64,000 nucleotides of DNA from the NCBI GenBank assembly GCA_019416065.1, contig DXYB01000002.1, positions 29,556-93,555 of the forward strand, read 5' to 3'. Every line of letters starts with the position of its first letter. Positions within the stretch are counted from its first letter, which is position 1. The position numbers were made by a program, and so were the translations under genes. The notes below the pieces were generated by a model. That model was not told where the DNA came from and did no database searches. It worked only from the letters and a program-made list of their open reading frames with translations. Shown here in pieces: positions 1-8,255 of the stretch. This stretch comes from Acidaminococcus sp. (GTDB lineage: Bacteria > Bacillota > Negativicutes > Acidaminococcales > Acidaminococcaceae).

Positions 1-1018
1 CGGTGAGCAAAAAATCATCCGGCGGATTTCCATCCGGCGTCACCCCATTAAAGATCTGGGGCGCATAGGTTTCCAGGGTTTGGGCCGCAAATTGTGCCAG
101 CTGTGGCGCATTATACACAGAATCATACCCTTTGCGGAAAATGAGCTCGCAGGAGCCTCCCATCGTGGCTGCCGTTCCCTTGCACAACCGGTCAATGCCC
201 TGGAGCATCACATCCCGCGTCTTAGCATCGGCATTGCGCAGCATGAGAGACATCTCTACCGTATCGGCCACGATATTGGGCGCGCTCCCGCCTTGGATTG
301 TCCCATAGTTCAGGGTGGCAGGCGTCATGGGACTGAGATTTTTGGCCATCAGCATATTCAGGGCATTAATGATCGCTGCCGCAATGCTGATGGCGTCCAC
401 TCCATTTTCCGGCGTGGATGAATGCGCCGCTTTCCCATGAATACGAACCTTGTACGAATCCGTAAAAGCAGACACTGATCCGGTCCCTACGATGCATTGT
501 CCCATGGGCAGCGGTTTCACATGGAGGGCAAAACAGGCATCTGGCAGCTCATCCATCAGCCCGGCCTTGATCATTTCCCTACCGCCGCCGCCATTTTCCT
601 CTGCCGGTTGAAAAACCAGCTTCACCTTGCCCTTCCATTGGGATTTCAGGCGGAACAGGATCTCCCCCACCGCCAGCAAGTTGGACGTATGCACATCATG
701 TCCACAGGCATGCATCACGCCCGGTGTCTGGGAGGTAAAGGCAAGTCCTGTATTTTCCTGAATAGGAAGGGCATCCATATCCGCTCGGAGCAGCACTAGT
801 TTCCCCGGTTGCCCACTATCAATAGTAGCAATAAGGCCCGGCTTTACCGCACTTTCTTCATAGGGAATGCCGATCCGCTCCAATTCCTGGCGCACCAGGG
901 CGCTGGTAGCAAACTCATGAAACGATAGCTCCGGATGAGCATGAAGGATATGGCGCACTGAAATAGTATAGGGTGCCAGTTCTTTTGCCAAGGTCACCGC
1001 ATCATCAAAAACAGTCAA
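1..1018 (-). CDS. M20D-family amidohydrolase (N-acyl-amino acid / hippurate hydrolase type), partial
   Basis: Zinc-dependent cytosolic hydrolase expected to release an amino acid from an N-acyl or small peptide substrate. The frame is open from a TTG at 1018 to the window edge (about 339 residues; the C-terminus lies outside). Family landmarks read in order: RADMDALPI with the metal and catalytic Asp, MHACGHDVHTS with metal-binding His, and VFQPAEEN with the catalytic Glu, followed by the lid/dimerisation domain. TTG is chosen because GGAAG lies 9 bases upstream and an in-frame stop sits just before it. It follows the YfcC gene by 18 bases and is probably the last or a late gene of that operon. 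Family is secure; substrate is unknown. Confidence 0.88.
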   Translation of the reverse strand, partial: MTVFDDAVTLAKELAPYTISVRHILHAHPELSFHEFATSALVRQELERIGIPYEESAVKPGLIATIDSGQPGKLVLLRADMDALPIQENTGLAFTSQTPGVMHACGHDVHTSNLLAVGEILFRLKSQWKGKVKLVFQPAEENGGGGREMIKAGLMDELPDACFALHVKPLPMGQCIVGTGSVSAFTDSYKVRIHGKAAHSSTPENGVDAISIAAAIINALNMLMAKNLSPMTPATLNYGTIQGGSAPNIVADTVEMSLMLRNADAKTRDVMLQGIDRLCKGTAATMGGSCELIFRKGYDSVYNAPQLAQFAAQTLETYAPQIFNGVTPDGNPPDDFLLT

Positions 1019-1036
1019 ACCAGCTCACTTCCTTTA

Positions 1037-2407
1037 TTAAAATCCAATCGCTGTGCCCACACAGATGGCGGCACAGATCACCACAAACACAAAAGCATAG
1101 CAGCGGAAAATAAAGCCCAGCCAATTTTTCAAGCTGACGCCGCCTAAAACCAAAATCGGCAGCAGGTTGGCGCTGGTAGGCGTCATCAGGTTAGAAAAAC
1201 CGTCGCCGCACTGCAGGGTAAATACCGCCATTTGCCGGGTGATTCCCAAAACGTCTGCCAGCGGTGCCATAATGGGCATGCAGACTGCCGTTTGCCCAGA
1301 GCCAGACGTAATAAAAATATTGATAATGGCGTTTGCAATAAACATACCAATGGGCGCCAAGGCACTGGGCAAATATCCCAACGGCAGCGAGAGATAGTAC
1401 ACGATGGTATCCAGAATCTTGGACTGATTCAAAATGAAATTCATCATAGAGACGAACAACAAGAAGATAATGACGGACAATAAGTCTCCCGCCCCTTTGG
1501 CAAAATACTTGATGGTATCGTCCAAGCTATAGCCCGCAATATACCCACAGACTAACGTCACAGGGAACATAATGGAGGCCAGTTCCAATACGCCAAAGTG
1601 ATAAATCGGGGCCCCGAAGGCAAAAAACAGCATACTCCCCACAAAAAGCAACAGCATACTATAATCCTGCCGGGATAGCGGCTTACTTTCTTCGGCGATT
1701 TCTGCCTGATCCTCTTCTTCCCCAAAGTCCCGGACATCATCATGCCGGGTCTGGGCCCGTTTTGCCCACCACATGAGGAAGATAGATACAATCCCCAGAT
1801 TGATCAGCGTCACAATGGTCCGAAAGCCAAAGCCGGAATAGGGCTGAATCCCCGCAATTTCCTGGCCCATAATGGTGGTCAGCATATTGATGGGACTGGT
1901 CATAAACCCGGTAAAAGAGCCCATGACGATGAGAGCCACGCCAAAAATCCGGTCCGCATGGAGCTGCTTTGCCAGGGAAAGCCCCAGGGGAACAAATAAA
2001 ATGGCACTGGAAATCATGGTGCCAAAGGCTCCCAGTAGCCCCATGGCATAGATAATAAAGGGCACAATGAGCAAGGCCTTGCCCTGCAACCGTTGGATCA
2101 AATGGTGCAAGGCCCGGTTAAACACCTTGTTAGAATTCACAATGCCCATGAGACCGCCCATAACGATAATACTGATGAACAAACGACCAAACGAGGCATA
2201 CGCCTGGGGTCCCATCCCCATAATGACTTGGTGTGGCAGCAAATACACCTTTGGGATGATGTGATACGTGCCCGGTACGGCCATTTTCCCTACCCGTTGG
2301 TATTCCCCGGAAGGAATAATAAAAGACAGCACATAGACTACAGCGATAGCAATGATAATTACCCAAAACATGCTGATTGATTTTTCCTGCTTTGCACTTT
2401 TTTCCAT
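1037..2407 (-). CDS. YfcC-family (DcuC-like) membrane carrier
   Basis: Polytopic inner-membrane carrier of 456 residues with about 11-12 hydrophobic segments. It begins with the characteristic short cytoplasmic tail, a first membrane helix and the IIPSGEYQR segment typical of the YfcC / C4-dicarboxylate-carrier-like group; a charged acidic loop near residues 220-245 (EEEDQAEIAEE) separates the two halves. Members move amino acids, peptides or dicarboxylates in anaerobes; the substrate cannot be read from sequence. It lies between an EIIC-like carrier gene and an M20 amidohydrolase gene on the same strand, which suggests import of an acylated amino acid or dipeptide that the hydrolase then splits. 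Confidence 0.8.
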   Translation of the reverse strand: MEKSAKQEKSISMFWVIIIAIAVVYVLSFIIPSGEYQRVGKMAVPGTYHIIPKVYLLPHQVIMGMGPQAYASFGRLFISIIVMGGLMGIVNSNKVFNRALHHLIQRLQGKALLIVPFIIYAMGLLGAFGTMISSAILFVPLGLSLAKQLHADRIFGVALIVMGSFTGFMTSPINMLTTIMGQEIAGIQPYSGFGFRTIVTLINLGIVSIFLMWWAKRAQTRHDDVRDFGEEEDQAEIAEESKPLSRQDYSMLLLFVGSMLFFAFGAPIYHFGVLELASIMFPVTLVCGYIAGYSLDDTIKYFAKGAGDLLSVIIFLLFVSMMNFILNQSKILDTIVYYLSLPLGYLPSALAPIGMFIANAIINIFITSGSGQTAVCMPIMAPLADVLGITRQMAVFTLQCGDGFSNLMTPTSANLLPILVLGGVSLKNWLGFIFRCYAFVFVVICAAICVGTAIGF

Positions 2408-2452
2408 GTTACTTCCCCTCTGTTTCGTCCTTTTCTGTTACGCTTTCTCCAT

Positions 2453-4021
2453 CTATTCTTTTTTCTCTGTTCCGGCAAATTGATTCGCCGCTACTGTAAT
2501 CATAAAGGCGCAAGCCGCAGAAGTCAACATACTGAGGGCAAAGCCCAGCCAGTCGTTGCTCAAGGTCGGCGCCACGATACTGGGCACATAGGCCGTTCCC
2601 CGCACGTTGAAATACCCCACCACAAGGCCACCCAACCCTGCGGACAAAATGGCTCCTGCCATAACGATCCGGCTGGAAAACATAAAGGGATAGGCCGCTT
2701 CCACAAAGGTACCAAATGCCATATTGATAAAAAAGCCCGGGATCGCTAGCGCCCGCTCATCTTTTCTCCTAGGTGCTACAATATTGGCCAGGGTAATGCC
2801 CGCAGACACCATCACAAGACCCACCATATCAATAGATCCCAGGAAAGAATTCCCCGTCTTTTCCATTTCCAGCAAAATGATTGGCAGAATAGCCGCATGG
2901 TACATCCCCGCCATAATGGCCGGCCAGATTAGTAGCCCGGCTACCGCGCCGCAAAGCATGGGATGAATGGCAAGGGCGCTGTCAATCACCCAGCGGATGG
3001 CATTGCCTACACTATCGGCCAGCGGAGCCAGGAACAGATAGACCAAAAGTCCTGCTACAAGGCCCGAAATACCACCGGACACAATATTGGCCGTGGTGGC
3101 CGGAAAATTCCACTTGAGGCACCGCACCAGTAGAAACTGTACCAGGATCCCGGCCAGGATACCGCCGATAATGCCACCAATCAGCCCGCCTTTTACGGAC
3201 AAAATCCCTGTCACTACCCCGGCGACAATGGCCACGTCCCCCATACCGGAAACTTGTTTGGCGGCCACAGTAGCTACAATCACGGGCAGGGCATCAATCA
3301 TGGTATTAAAAATATCTTCAAAATACCCTAGTCCCGGGATTTTGCTGATGATGAGCGTTAAGGCCATGGCAATGAAACCGGGCAAGGATGCCATCAAAAT
3401 GCCCCGAATGCTGATCCGGGAAAGCAGGGGCCGTGCGTCCGCCGTTCCCTGGGCACTGCTGCCAATGGCCGGATGATAGGACAAATTCCACTCCTTAGCC
3501 AGCGCAAACACATTAGCAATGGCCCGAGTCCGGTTGGTGGTACCAGTGGTGCCGGACACCGCCACTACTTTTAATCCCATGGTTTCCACCTGGGCCATGG
3601 ACGTGCCACCCGTTCCCACTGCTGGCAATTTTAATTGTGCTGCTTCCTCCAGCGCTTTGGCATTGGTACGTTTCGGATCGGCACTGACTAAAATTACACC
3701 GTCAATCTTTCCATTTTTTACCAGCGCCGCAATAGTTGCATCCTCTTGCACAGCTTCCTGGTTCACTGCTTCTAATTTTCCTTCATATCTGGCCACTGCT
3801 TCTTTGCCATTCCACGTCCATAGCGCCGCCTTGGTATCCGGCTTTACATGATCCATGGAGGCTTCTGCCGCCACAAACTGAATTGCGGCAATCTCCATCC
3901 CTGCTGCCGACGCTTGTCGGATCATTTCCCCCAAAAGGCCACGGGGATCTTTCCCACCCAGATTATATAGATTACCTCCACTGCTGCCCAATATCGCTAC
4001 TTTTTTTGCCATTTCATCCAC
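2453..4021 (-). CDS. PTS EIIC-like membrane transporter with an N-terminal Rossmann-like domain
   Basis: Protein of 522 residues with two parts. Residues about 1-185 form a soluble glycine-rich domain (AILGSSGGNLYNLGGKDP, and AVGTGGTSMAQ / AVSGTTGTTNRT further on). Residues about 200-515 are a membrane domain resembling PTS EIIC of the beta-glucoside/sucrose group, with GIIGGILAGILVQ, SIDMVGLVMVSAGI, FGTFVEAAYPFMFS and GTAYVPS stretches. I see no EIIA or EIIB phosphorylation site and no PTS partner genes nearby, so phosphotransfer is doubtful. It is the first gene of a three-gene operon with a near-consensus promoter at 4088-4116. The RBS is AAAGGAAG. Function is unassigned; the family assignment is moderate. 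Confidence 0.6.
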   Translation of the reverse strand: MDEMAKKVAILGSSGGNLYNLGGKDPRGLLGEMIRQASAAGMEIAAIQFVAAEASMDHVKPDTKAALWTWNGKEAVARYEGKLEAVNQEAVQEDATIAALVKNGKIDGVILVSADPKRTNAKALEEAAQLKLPAVGTGGTSMAQVETMGLKVVAVSGTTGTTNRTRAIANVFALAKEWNLSYHPAIGSSAQGTADARPLLSRISIRGILMASLPGFIAMALTLIISKIPGLGYFEDIFNTMIDALPVIVATVAAKQVSGMGDVAIVAGVVTGILSVKGGLIGGIIGGILAGILVQFLLVRCLKWNFPATTANIVSGGISGLVAGLLVYLFLAPLADSVGNAIRWVIDSALAIHPMLCGAVAGLLIWPAIMAGMYHAAILPIILLEMEKTGNSFLGSIDMVGLVMVSAGITLANIVAPRRKDERALAIPGFFINMAFGTFVEAAYPFMFSSRIVMAGAILSAGLGGLVVGYFNVRGTAYVPSIVAPTLSNDWLGFALSMLTSAACAFMITVAANQFAGTEKKE

Positions 4022-4087
4022 TTCCTTTGCCGCTGTGCCGGCAAAATAAAATTCAAAAATTCTTGCATAGAAATGCTGTTTTAGTTC

Positions 4088-4116
4088 AGTTTAATAAAGC
4101 ATTTTTTATTTGTCAA
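4088..4116 (-). promoter_or_regulatory. Sigma-70 promoter of the EIIC-YfcC-M20 operon
   Basis: On the minus strand TTGACA and TAAACT are spaced by exactly 17 bases, about 70 bases upstream of the EIIC-like gene. It lacks the 15-bp dyad seen at the other operon promoters of this island, so it appears to be separately controlled. Confidence 0.6.
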
Positions 4117-4184
4117 CGATTTACTGTAATAAAGAAAACCTTGCGGTTCTGTGCTCAGTTTTTTGTTGAGTTTGGTACAATCCC

Positions 4185-4225
4185 TTAAAAAGAAAAGGCC
4201 GCTGTACCAATGTACAACGACCTTG
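4185..4225 (-). terminator. Rho-independent terminator after the first GltS gene
   Basis: Read on the minus strand, AAGGTCGTTGTAC pairs with GTACAGCGGCCTT across a four-base loop and is followed by TTCTTTTT. It lies just beyond the stop codon of the GltS-type gene at 4237. Confidence 0.75.
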
Positions 4226-4236
4226 TAAAATACGCA

Positions 4237-5562
4237 TCAGGATAATTTGCGATGGGTATTAAAGAAGATGAACCCGATGGCCATAAAGGCAAAGAAGATA
4301 GCTGCCCCTACACCGGCAGTGAGTCCAACTCCGGTGGAAAGCCAGATGGGTGTCAGTCCTACAAACACATCTTTCCAGGACATCAGCGTGGAGTAAATCC
4401 CGTGGCTATCGCCGGCATGGGATTGGGAGTTAGGATCAATGGAACGCACCAGGGCAAGGCCCGTTGAGGTATTGCCGGTTGCCGCCCCAAAGCACATGCA
4501 GGCTTTTTCAAACCATTCTTCTTTGGCAAATTTCCGGGCACAGAAGAGAACCAGGGGCACGGTGAGCGCCGTTAGAACGATGCAGTAGATCGCCAGCGGT
4601 GCTGCATAGGCACCCACAAATTTCAGGTTCAGCGTAGCCATAGCCGTAAAGACCACCAGTTCCAGGAAGAACCCGGACAGCATATTTACGGTTTTTAGAT
4701 CCACAAATTTTTCCAGATGCAGCAGTTCAATAAGCCGCCACATAATAGCACCGCCCACAACCCCGTGGAGCACGCTGGGCAGGTGCAACGCCTTAAAGGC
4801 AGGGAACGTGGCATTTAAGAAACCAAACAGCTGCTGGCCGATGAATACGGAACCCATGAGCCAGGCAAATTGCAGGCACAGATGGTTAATGCTGATGGAC
4901 GTGGTCACCGTGGTGCCCACGGATTTCCGCTGGTCTTCCGGCAGTGCCCCGCCGTAAAAATAATCCGGTTGTTTAGTGGGTTCTTTTACGTAGGTGCCCC
5001 AGCCTTTGCGGACGCCGTAGTTTACCAGCACCATACCCACGGTCATGGCCACAATCAGGCCCACCGTAGAAAGCACCATGGCTACGGCCATATGGCCTTC
5101 ATAACCCAGTTTTTCAAAAGAGGCTGCTGCCGCTGCGGCAGTACCATGGCCCCCGTGGAAGGAGAATACCCCCAAAACGCCCCAACCTTGGGGCAGGCCT
5201 GGCCAAAATTCTCCCAGAGCCGCACCCAAAAGCGTTCCTACCGCCATTTGCATACCATAGGCCGGCATGGGCAGACAAATGTAATCCAAATAGGAGTGCA
5301 ACTGTTGCCGGTTAAAGCTGACACCGAACACCAGAGAAGCCATAACGATATCGATCAATACGCCGGGAATGCTGCCCATGATTTTTGGAATGGTAATAAG
5401 ACCCAGGCCCTGCTGGCCCAGTCCCAACATAATCAGTCCGCCGATCAGCGATGCCGGTAGGAATAATTTTTGCAGCGGTTTTACATACTCCCGCACAAAG
5501 AACCCCAAGAGGATGAACATGCTCAGCATGGTCATCATATTCAGTAGCGCACGAATCGTCAT
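4237..5562 (-). CDS. GltS-type sodium/glutamate symporter family protein
   Basis: Sodium-coupled amino-acid or dicarboxylate carrier of the inner membrane, 441 residues, about ten membrane segments, normal length for GltS. The hallmark motif SFHGGHGTAAAAAASF lies near residue 135, and a second GNTSTGLALVRSIDP motif near residue 370 marks the second inverted half. It is transcribed alone from a promoter (5629-5694) that carries the LysR-type dyad shared with other operons here, and is closed by a terminator. A second, divergent GltS homologue lies at 6882-8246. Glutamate is the classic substrate, but the regulon context leaves related acids possible. Confidence 0.9.
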   Translation of the reverse strand: MTIRALLNMMTMLSMFILLGFFVREYVKPLQKLFLPASLIGGLIMLGLGQQGLGLITIPKIMGSIPGVLIDIVMASLVFGVSFNRQQLHSYLDYICLPMPAYGMQMAVGTLLGAALGEFWPGLPQGWGVLGVFSFHGGHGTAAAAAASFEKLGYEGHMAVAMVLSTVGLIVAMTVGMVLVNYGVRKGWGTYVKEPTKQPDYFYGGALPEDQRKSVGTTVTTSISINHLCLQFAWLMGSVFIGQQLFGFLNATFPAFKALHLPSVLHGVVGGAIMWRLIELLHLEKFVDLKTVNMLSGFFLELVVFTAMATLNLKFVGAYAAPLAIYCIVLTALTVPLVLFCARKFAKEEWFEKACMCFGAATGNTSTGLALVRSIDPNSQSHAGDSHGIYSTLMSWKDVFVGLTPIWLSTGVGLTAGVGAAIFFAFMAIGFIFFNTHRKLS

Positions 5563-5628
5563 GGTACACCTCGTCCTTTTTCCTAGTTATCCAAAGTCCC
5601 TATTTTGGTTTCGTTTTCTCTTACTTGT

Positions 5629-5694
5629 ATGATAAGGGCTAGGCACGACAAAGTAAAACAGTTAAAATTTTGAAAATCGACAATTATTTTTTGT
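5629..5694 (-). promoter_or_regulatory. LysR-type regulated promoter of the first GltS gene
   Basis: On the minus strand: dyad ACAAAAAATAATTGT (5694-5680), an ACTGTTTTACTTTGT block, -35 TTTACT (5657-5652), 17-base spacer, -10 TATCAT (5634-5629). The dyad starts exactly 28 bases from the edge of the -35 hexamer, as in the promoters at 6793, 15270 and 19620. Its centre is near -65, the usual LysR recognition position. Confidence 0.72.
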
Positions 5695-5736
5695 GTAGTG
5701 ACCATATATGACAGTCCTAGTCCCATCCTGATTTCC

Positions 5737-5838
5737 TCACGGCTTTAAGCAGCCGATAGGGACCACCAGGACTCCATCTTTGCGCTTATAGGCAAAGGGG
5801 GCTTTGGCGTAATTTTTGTCATCAAATACCGTATTCAT
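5737..5838 (-). CDS. Small orphan ORF beside an IS21-like end
   Basis: A 33-residue frame (MNTVFDDKNYAKAPFAYK to GCLKP) that begins where the tandem repeats of the IS21-like end stop. It resembles the C-terminal tail of a larger protein rather than a complete gene. There is no RBS of note and I do not recognise it. It may be a coding remnant carried or cut by the insertion element. Confidence 0.25.
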   Translation of the reverse strand: MNTVFDDKNYAKAPFAYKRKDGVLVVPIGCLKP

Positions 5839-5924
5839 GTACTTGGCCGTATTTCATTCATGTGTTTGGCGGAAATCCGTTCATGTATTTGGCGCATTTT
5901 CGTTCAGGAAGTTGGCATTCACCA
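5838..5924 (-). mobile_element. IS21-family-like terminal end (remnant)
   Basis: Read on the minus strand from 5924, the sequence starts with TG and runs through four imperfect tandem units of 22-24 bases, each with a CCAA-n-ACATGAA core (CCAACTTCCTGAACG, CCAAATACATGAACG, CCAAACACATGAATG, CCAAGTACATGAATA). Repeated terminal units beginning TG are characteristic of IS21-family ends. No istA or istB frame follows, so this is a solo end or a deletion remnant between the GltS gene and the terminator of the aldolase gene. Confidence 0.5.
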
Positions 5925-5929
5925 TATAA

Positions 5930-5980
5930 TAAAAAAGGACCTGCTGCCAGCAAAGCACGCCATGCTAGTAGCAAGTCCTC
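5930..5980 (-). terminator. Terminator of the RraA-type gene
   Basis: On the minus strand AGGACTTGCT pairs with AGCAGGTCCT (one G-U pair) with an internal GCATGGCGTGC element, followed by TTTTTT. It lies 20-70 bases past the stop of the aldolase gene. Confidence 0.7.
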
Positions 5981-5999
5981 CTAAAAGGTTTTGAAGAGA

Positions 6000-6704
6000 T
6001 TAGAATTTGTAGTAGTCGTCGATGATTTCCACTTGTTTCTTGGCAATCAAATCTTTCACCCAATCCCGGTTAGAACGGCCTTCTTGGGTCAACTTCAGTT
6101 TGCCTTCGTCTTTTTCTTTAAAGGCCTGGGCATTTTTCAGGACCGTTTCTGCTTCCTTCAGAGGAATCACGATAACGCCGTCCTGATCCATAACGATGAT
6201 ATCACCAGGATTTACGCTGATGCCGCCGCAGGAAATGGGTACGTTGATTTCGCCAGGGCCTTCTTTGTAAGGGCCGGCCGGGTTAGTCCCAGTTGCGTAG
6301 ATCGGCATCTTCATTTGCCGTACCGCATCAATATCCCGGATGGGCCCATCAATGATGATACCGGCAGCCCCTGCCATTTTATCCAGGTAGGTGAACATGA
6401 TTTCTCCGATAAGGGAGCGGTAATCTTCCCCGCCATCATTGGAAACCACCAGCACATCGCCCGGTTTTGCCATATTCAGGGCCTGGTGCAGCATCAAGTT
6501 GTCCCCGCTGCGGGTTTTGATGGTCAGCGCACGTGCTGCAGTAATGGGTTTATCCGGGTTGCTCTGGAGTTTAATCCGGGGATGCATCCCCACCAGACGC
6601 CCCATGGTGTCGGAAATGTTAGCGGCCGGGATTTCACTGAATGCATCCAGCAGAGCTTGCGGTGCTTCCGGTTTCTTCAAAAATACACGATTGCCAATGG
6701 ACAT
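6000..6704 (-). CDS. RraA-family protein (4-hydroxy-4-methyl-2-oxoglutarate / oxaloacetate aldolase type)
   Basis: Class II pyruvate aldolase-like protein of 234 residues. Family landmarks: SDTMGRLVGMHP near the N-terminus; LVVSNDGGEDYRSLIGEIM, the ligand loop; and GIIIDGPIRDIDAVRQM with the conserved Arg-Asp pair that binds substrate and metal. The start at 6704 is preferred over an upstream in-frame ATG at 6788 because AAGGAGG lies 8 bases before it and homology starts there. Known members cleave 4-hydroxy-4-methyl-2-oxoglutarate or decarboxylate oxaloacetate; others bind RNase E. The shared LysR-type promoter and neighbouring carboxylate carriers favour a catabolic role. Confidence 0.85.
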   Translation of the reverse strand: MSIGNRVFLKKPEAPQALLDAFSEIPAANISDTMGRLVGMHPRIKLQSNPDKPITAARALTIKTRSGDNLMLHQALNMAKPGDVLVVSNDGGEDYRSLIGEIMFTYLDKMAGAAGIIIDGPIRDIDAVRQMKMPIYATGTNPAGPYKEGPGEINVPISCGGISVNPGDIIVMDQDGVIVIPLKEAETVLKNAQAFKEKDEGKLKLTQEGRSNRDWVKDLIAKKQVEIIDDYYKF

Positions 6705-6792
6705 TTGCAATTCCTCCTTCAAAACGGTTCCTCTATACTGATCACATGGTGGCAGGACGTTTCTTTCCTGTCTTTTTTCTTTTCGCAATTGT

Positions 6793-6858
6793 ATGATAAC
6801 GCCTTTTGTCTACAAAGTGAAACAGTTAAAATTTAAGTTAGTGACAAAAATAATTTGT
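6793..6858 (-). promoter_or_regulatory. LysR-type regulated promoter of the RraA-type gene
   Basis: On the minus strand: dyad ACAAATTATTTTTGT (6858-6844), an AACTGTTTCACTTTGT block, -35 TTCACT (6821-6816), 17-base spacer, -10 TATCAT (6798-6793). Spacing of dyad to -35 is 28 bases, identical to the sister promoters. Confidence 0.72.
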
Positions 6859-6881
6859 TTATATGTCTCATTAGCACTGTA

Positions 6882-8246
6882 CTACTTAATAAAGAGGATA
6901 TCAGAAAAACGGCGTTCCGGATGCCAGAAAAACTTCCTAGCCACGATGTAGAAAAATAGGAGCAAGGCTGCACTCCCGCCCAATAGCATCCAGCCGGGAA
7001 GGATAAAGGCCAGCATAGGGCCAAACATCACATAAGGTAGTGACCATGGGTAGCACAATGCAGCAGAGGCCGCCGCACTTTCTTGCCCCGTAGTTTCAAA
7101 TTTTGGATCCACCACACGCAGTAGCATAAGCCCCGTAGCCAGCACCCCGCTCTCCAAGCCATAGGCCGCCATTGTCCGCTCAAACCAGTCTTCATCAAAT
7201 AATTTCCAGTCAAAGTAAAAATTGACTACCAAGTTTACCACGATCATCACACCAATCACCACAAGCAACGGAATGGTGTAAAGGGCAAACACTTTCAGTG
7301 ACAGCGTAGCAATCGCCGAGCATACCAAAAAATCCAAAGCCACTCCGGCTATTCTGCTGATTGTAGGCCGATCAATATAATCCCCTAATCCCAACTTTTT
7401 TAAAATATAGGATAACAGTGCACCGCAAATCATGGCGCAAGCAAACAGGGGAATTTGTTTTAGTAAGGGGTGCACCCAGGAAAGGCTGTTGGATAAAATA
7501 TTGGCCATTCCTAGAATAATCCCAACAAAAGCCAGCTGCAATGCCAAAGGATCCAAGGCATCGTTGTAGGTGACCCCTTTCCCGATAGGAGTTCTCTTAG
7601 CAAAAGGAACAACCCCCTCTTTGATGTCCAAGGGAACGTCCTGAGGTTTAGATACGACCTTTGCATAACCTCTGCGGACACCAATATTAATCACTATCAT
7701 CCCAATGACAATTCCGGAAATCAAACCTGCTGTTGCCATAGTGTTGGCTACAGCAATGCCATCCGGCCAACCAGCTGCCGCTAACGCTGCGCCCGCCGCA
7801 TTGGCTGTTCCGTGCCCGCCATGGAACCCAAAGACTGGAGTCAAACCAAAAGCCAAGGGCAAATTAGGGAAGAATGGCATCAAGAGCATAGTCAAACCCA
7901 AACCCACACATACCTGCGTTTGATGAACAATCCCGCCCTGGGTAACAGCGGAAAGAGCGATACGGCCGAAATTCTTTGAAGAATTCGTGCCAAAGAACGA
8001 AAGTCCCAAAACAACATTGACCAAAAGTCCGGGCCACTGGCTGATAGTTTTTCCAATAGGAAGAGAGAAACCTGTAAAATGTCCTAAAATCTGTGGCCCA
8101 AGCAGTAATCCAATAAAACCAGCTATCAATGATACAGGGAGATACAAGTTCTGGACGGCTTTTATTTTTTTGCGAATGACAAGACCACTAAGCAACAAAA
8201 GACTCATAATTGCCAAATCGGAAAGAACCACCTTCAATGCGTTCAT
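6882..8246 (-). CDS. Second GltS-type sodium/amino acid symporter family protein
   Basis: Membrane carrier of 454 residues, two inverted halves. The signature GFHGGHGTANAAGAALAAAG is present near residue 145, and VLATGLMLLRVVDP marks the second half. It is clearly diverged from the GltS paralogue at 4237 and probably differs in substrate. It starts 9 bases after the amidohydrolase gene at 8256, so the two form an operon: a carrier coupled to a deacetylase-like enzyme. No convincing terminator separates it from the downstream RraA-type gene, so some read-through is possible. Confidence 0.88.
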   Translation of the reverse strand: MNALKVVLSDLAIMSLLLLSGLVIRKKIKAVQNLYLPVSLIAGFIGLLLGPQILGHFTGFSLPIGKTISQWPGLLVNVVLGLSFFGTNSSKNFGRIALSAVTQGGIVHQTQVCVGLGLTMLLMPFFPNLPLAFGLTPVFGFHGGHGTANAAGAALAAAGWPDGIAVANTMATAGLISGIVIGMIVINIGVRRGYAKVVSKPQDVPLDIKEGVVPFAKRTPIGKGVTYNDALDPLALQLAFVGIILGMANILSNSLSWVHPLLKQIPLFACAMICGALLSYILKKLGLGDYIDRPTISRIAGVALDFLVCSAIATLSLKVFALYTIPLLVVIGVMIVVNLVVNFYFDWKLFDEDWFERTMAAYGLESGVLATGLMLLRVVDPKFETTGQESAAASAALCYPWSLPYVMFGPMLAFILPGWMLLGGSAALLLFFYIVARKFFWHPERRFSDILFIK

Positions 8247-8255
8247 ACTGCCCTC

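Noticed and set aside
4088..4116. Promoter of the EIIC-YfcC-M20 operon as a member of the LysR promoter set
   Set aside because: No dyad or CTGTTTTACTTTGT block at the required offset; its hexamers are near consensus instead.
5991..6836. 281-residue plus-strand frame opposite the RraA-type gene
   Set aside because: It is antisense to a gene with clear family motifs, RBS, promoter and terminator; its translation shows no domain.
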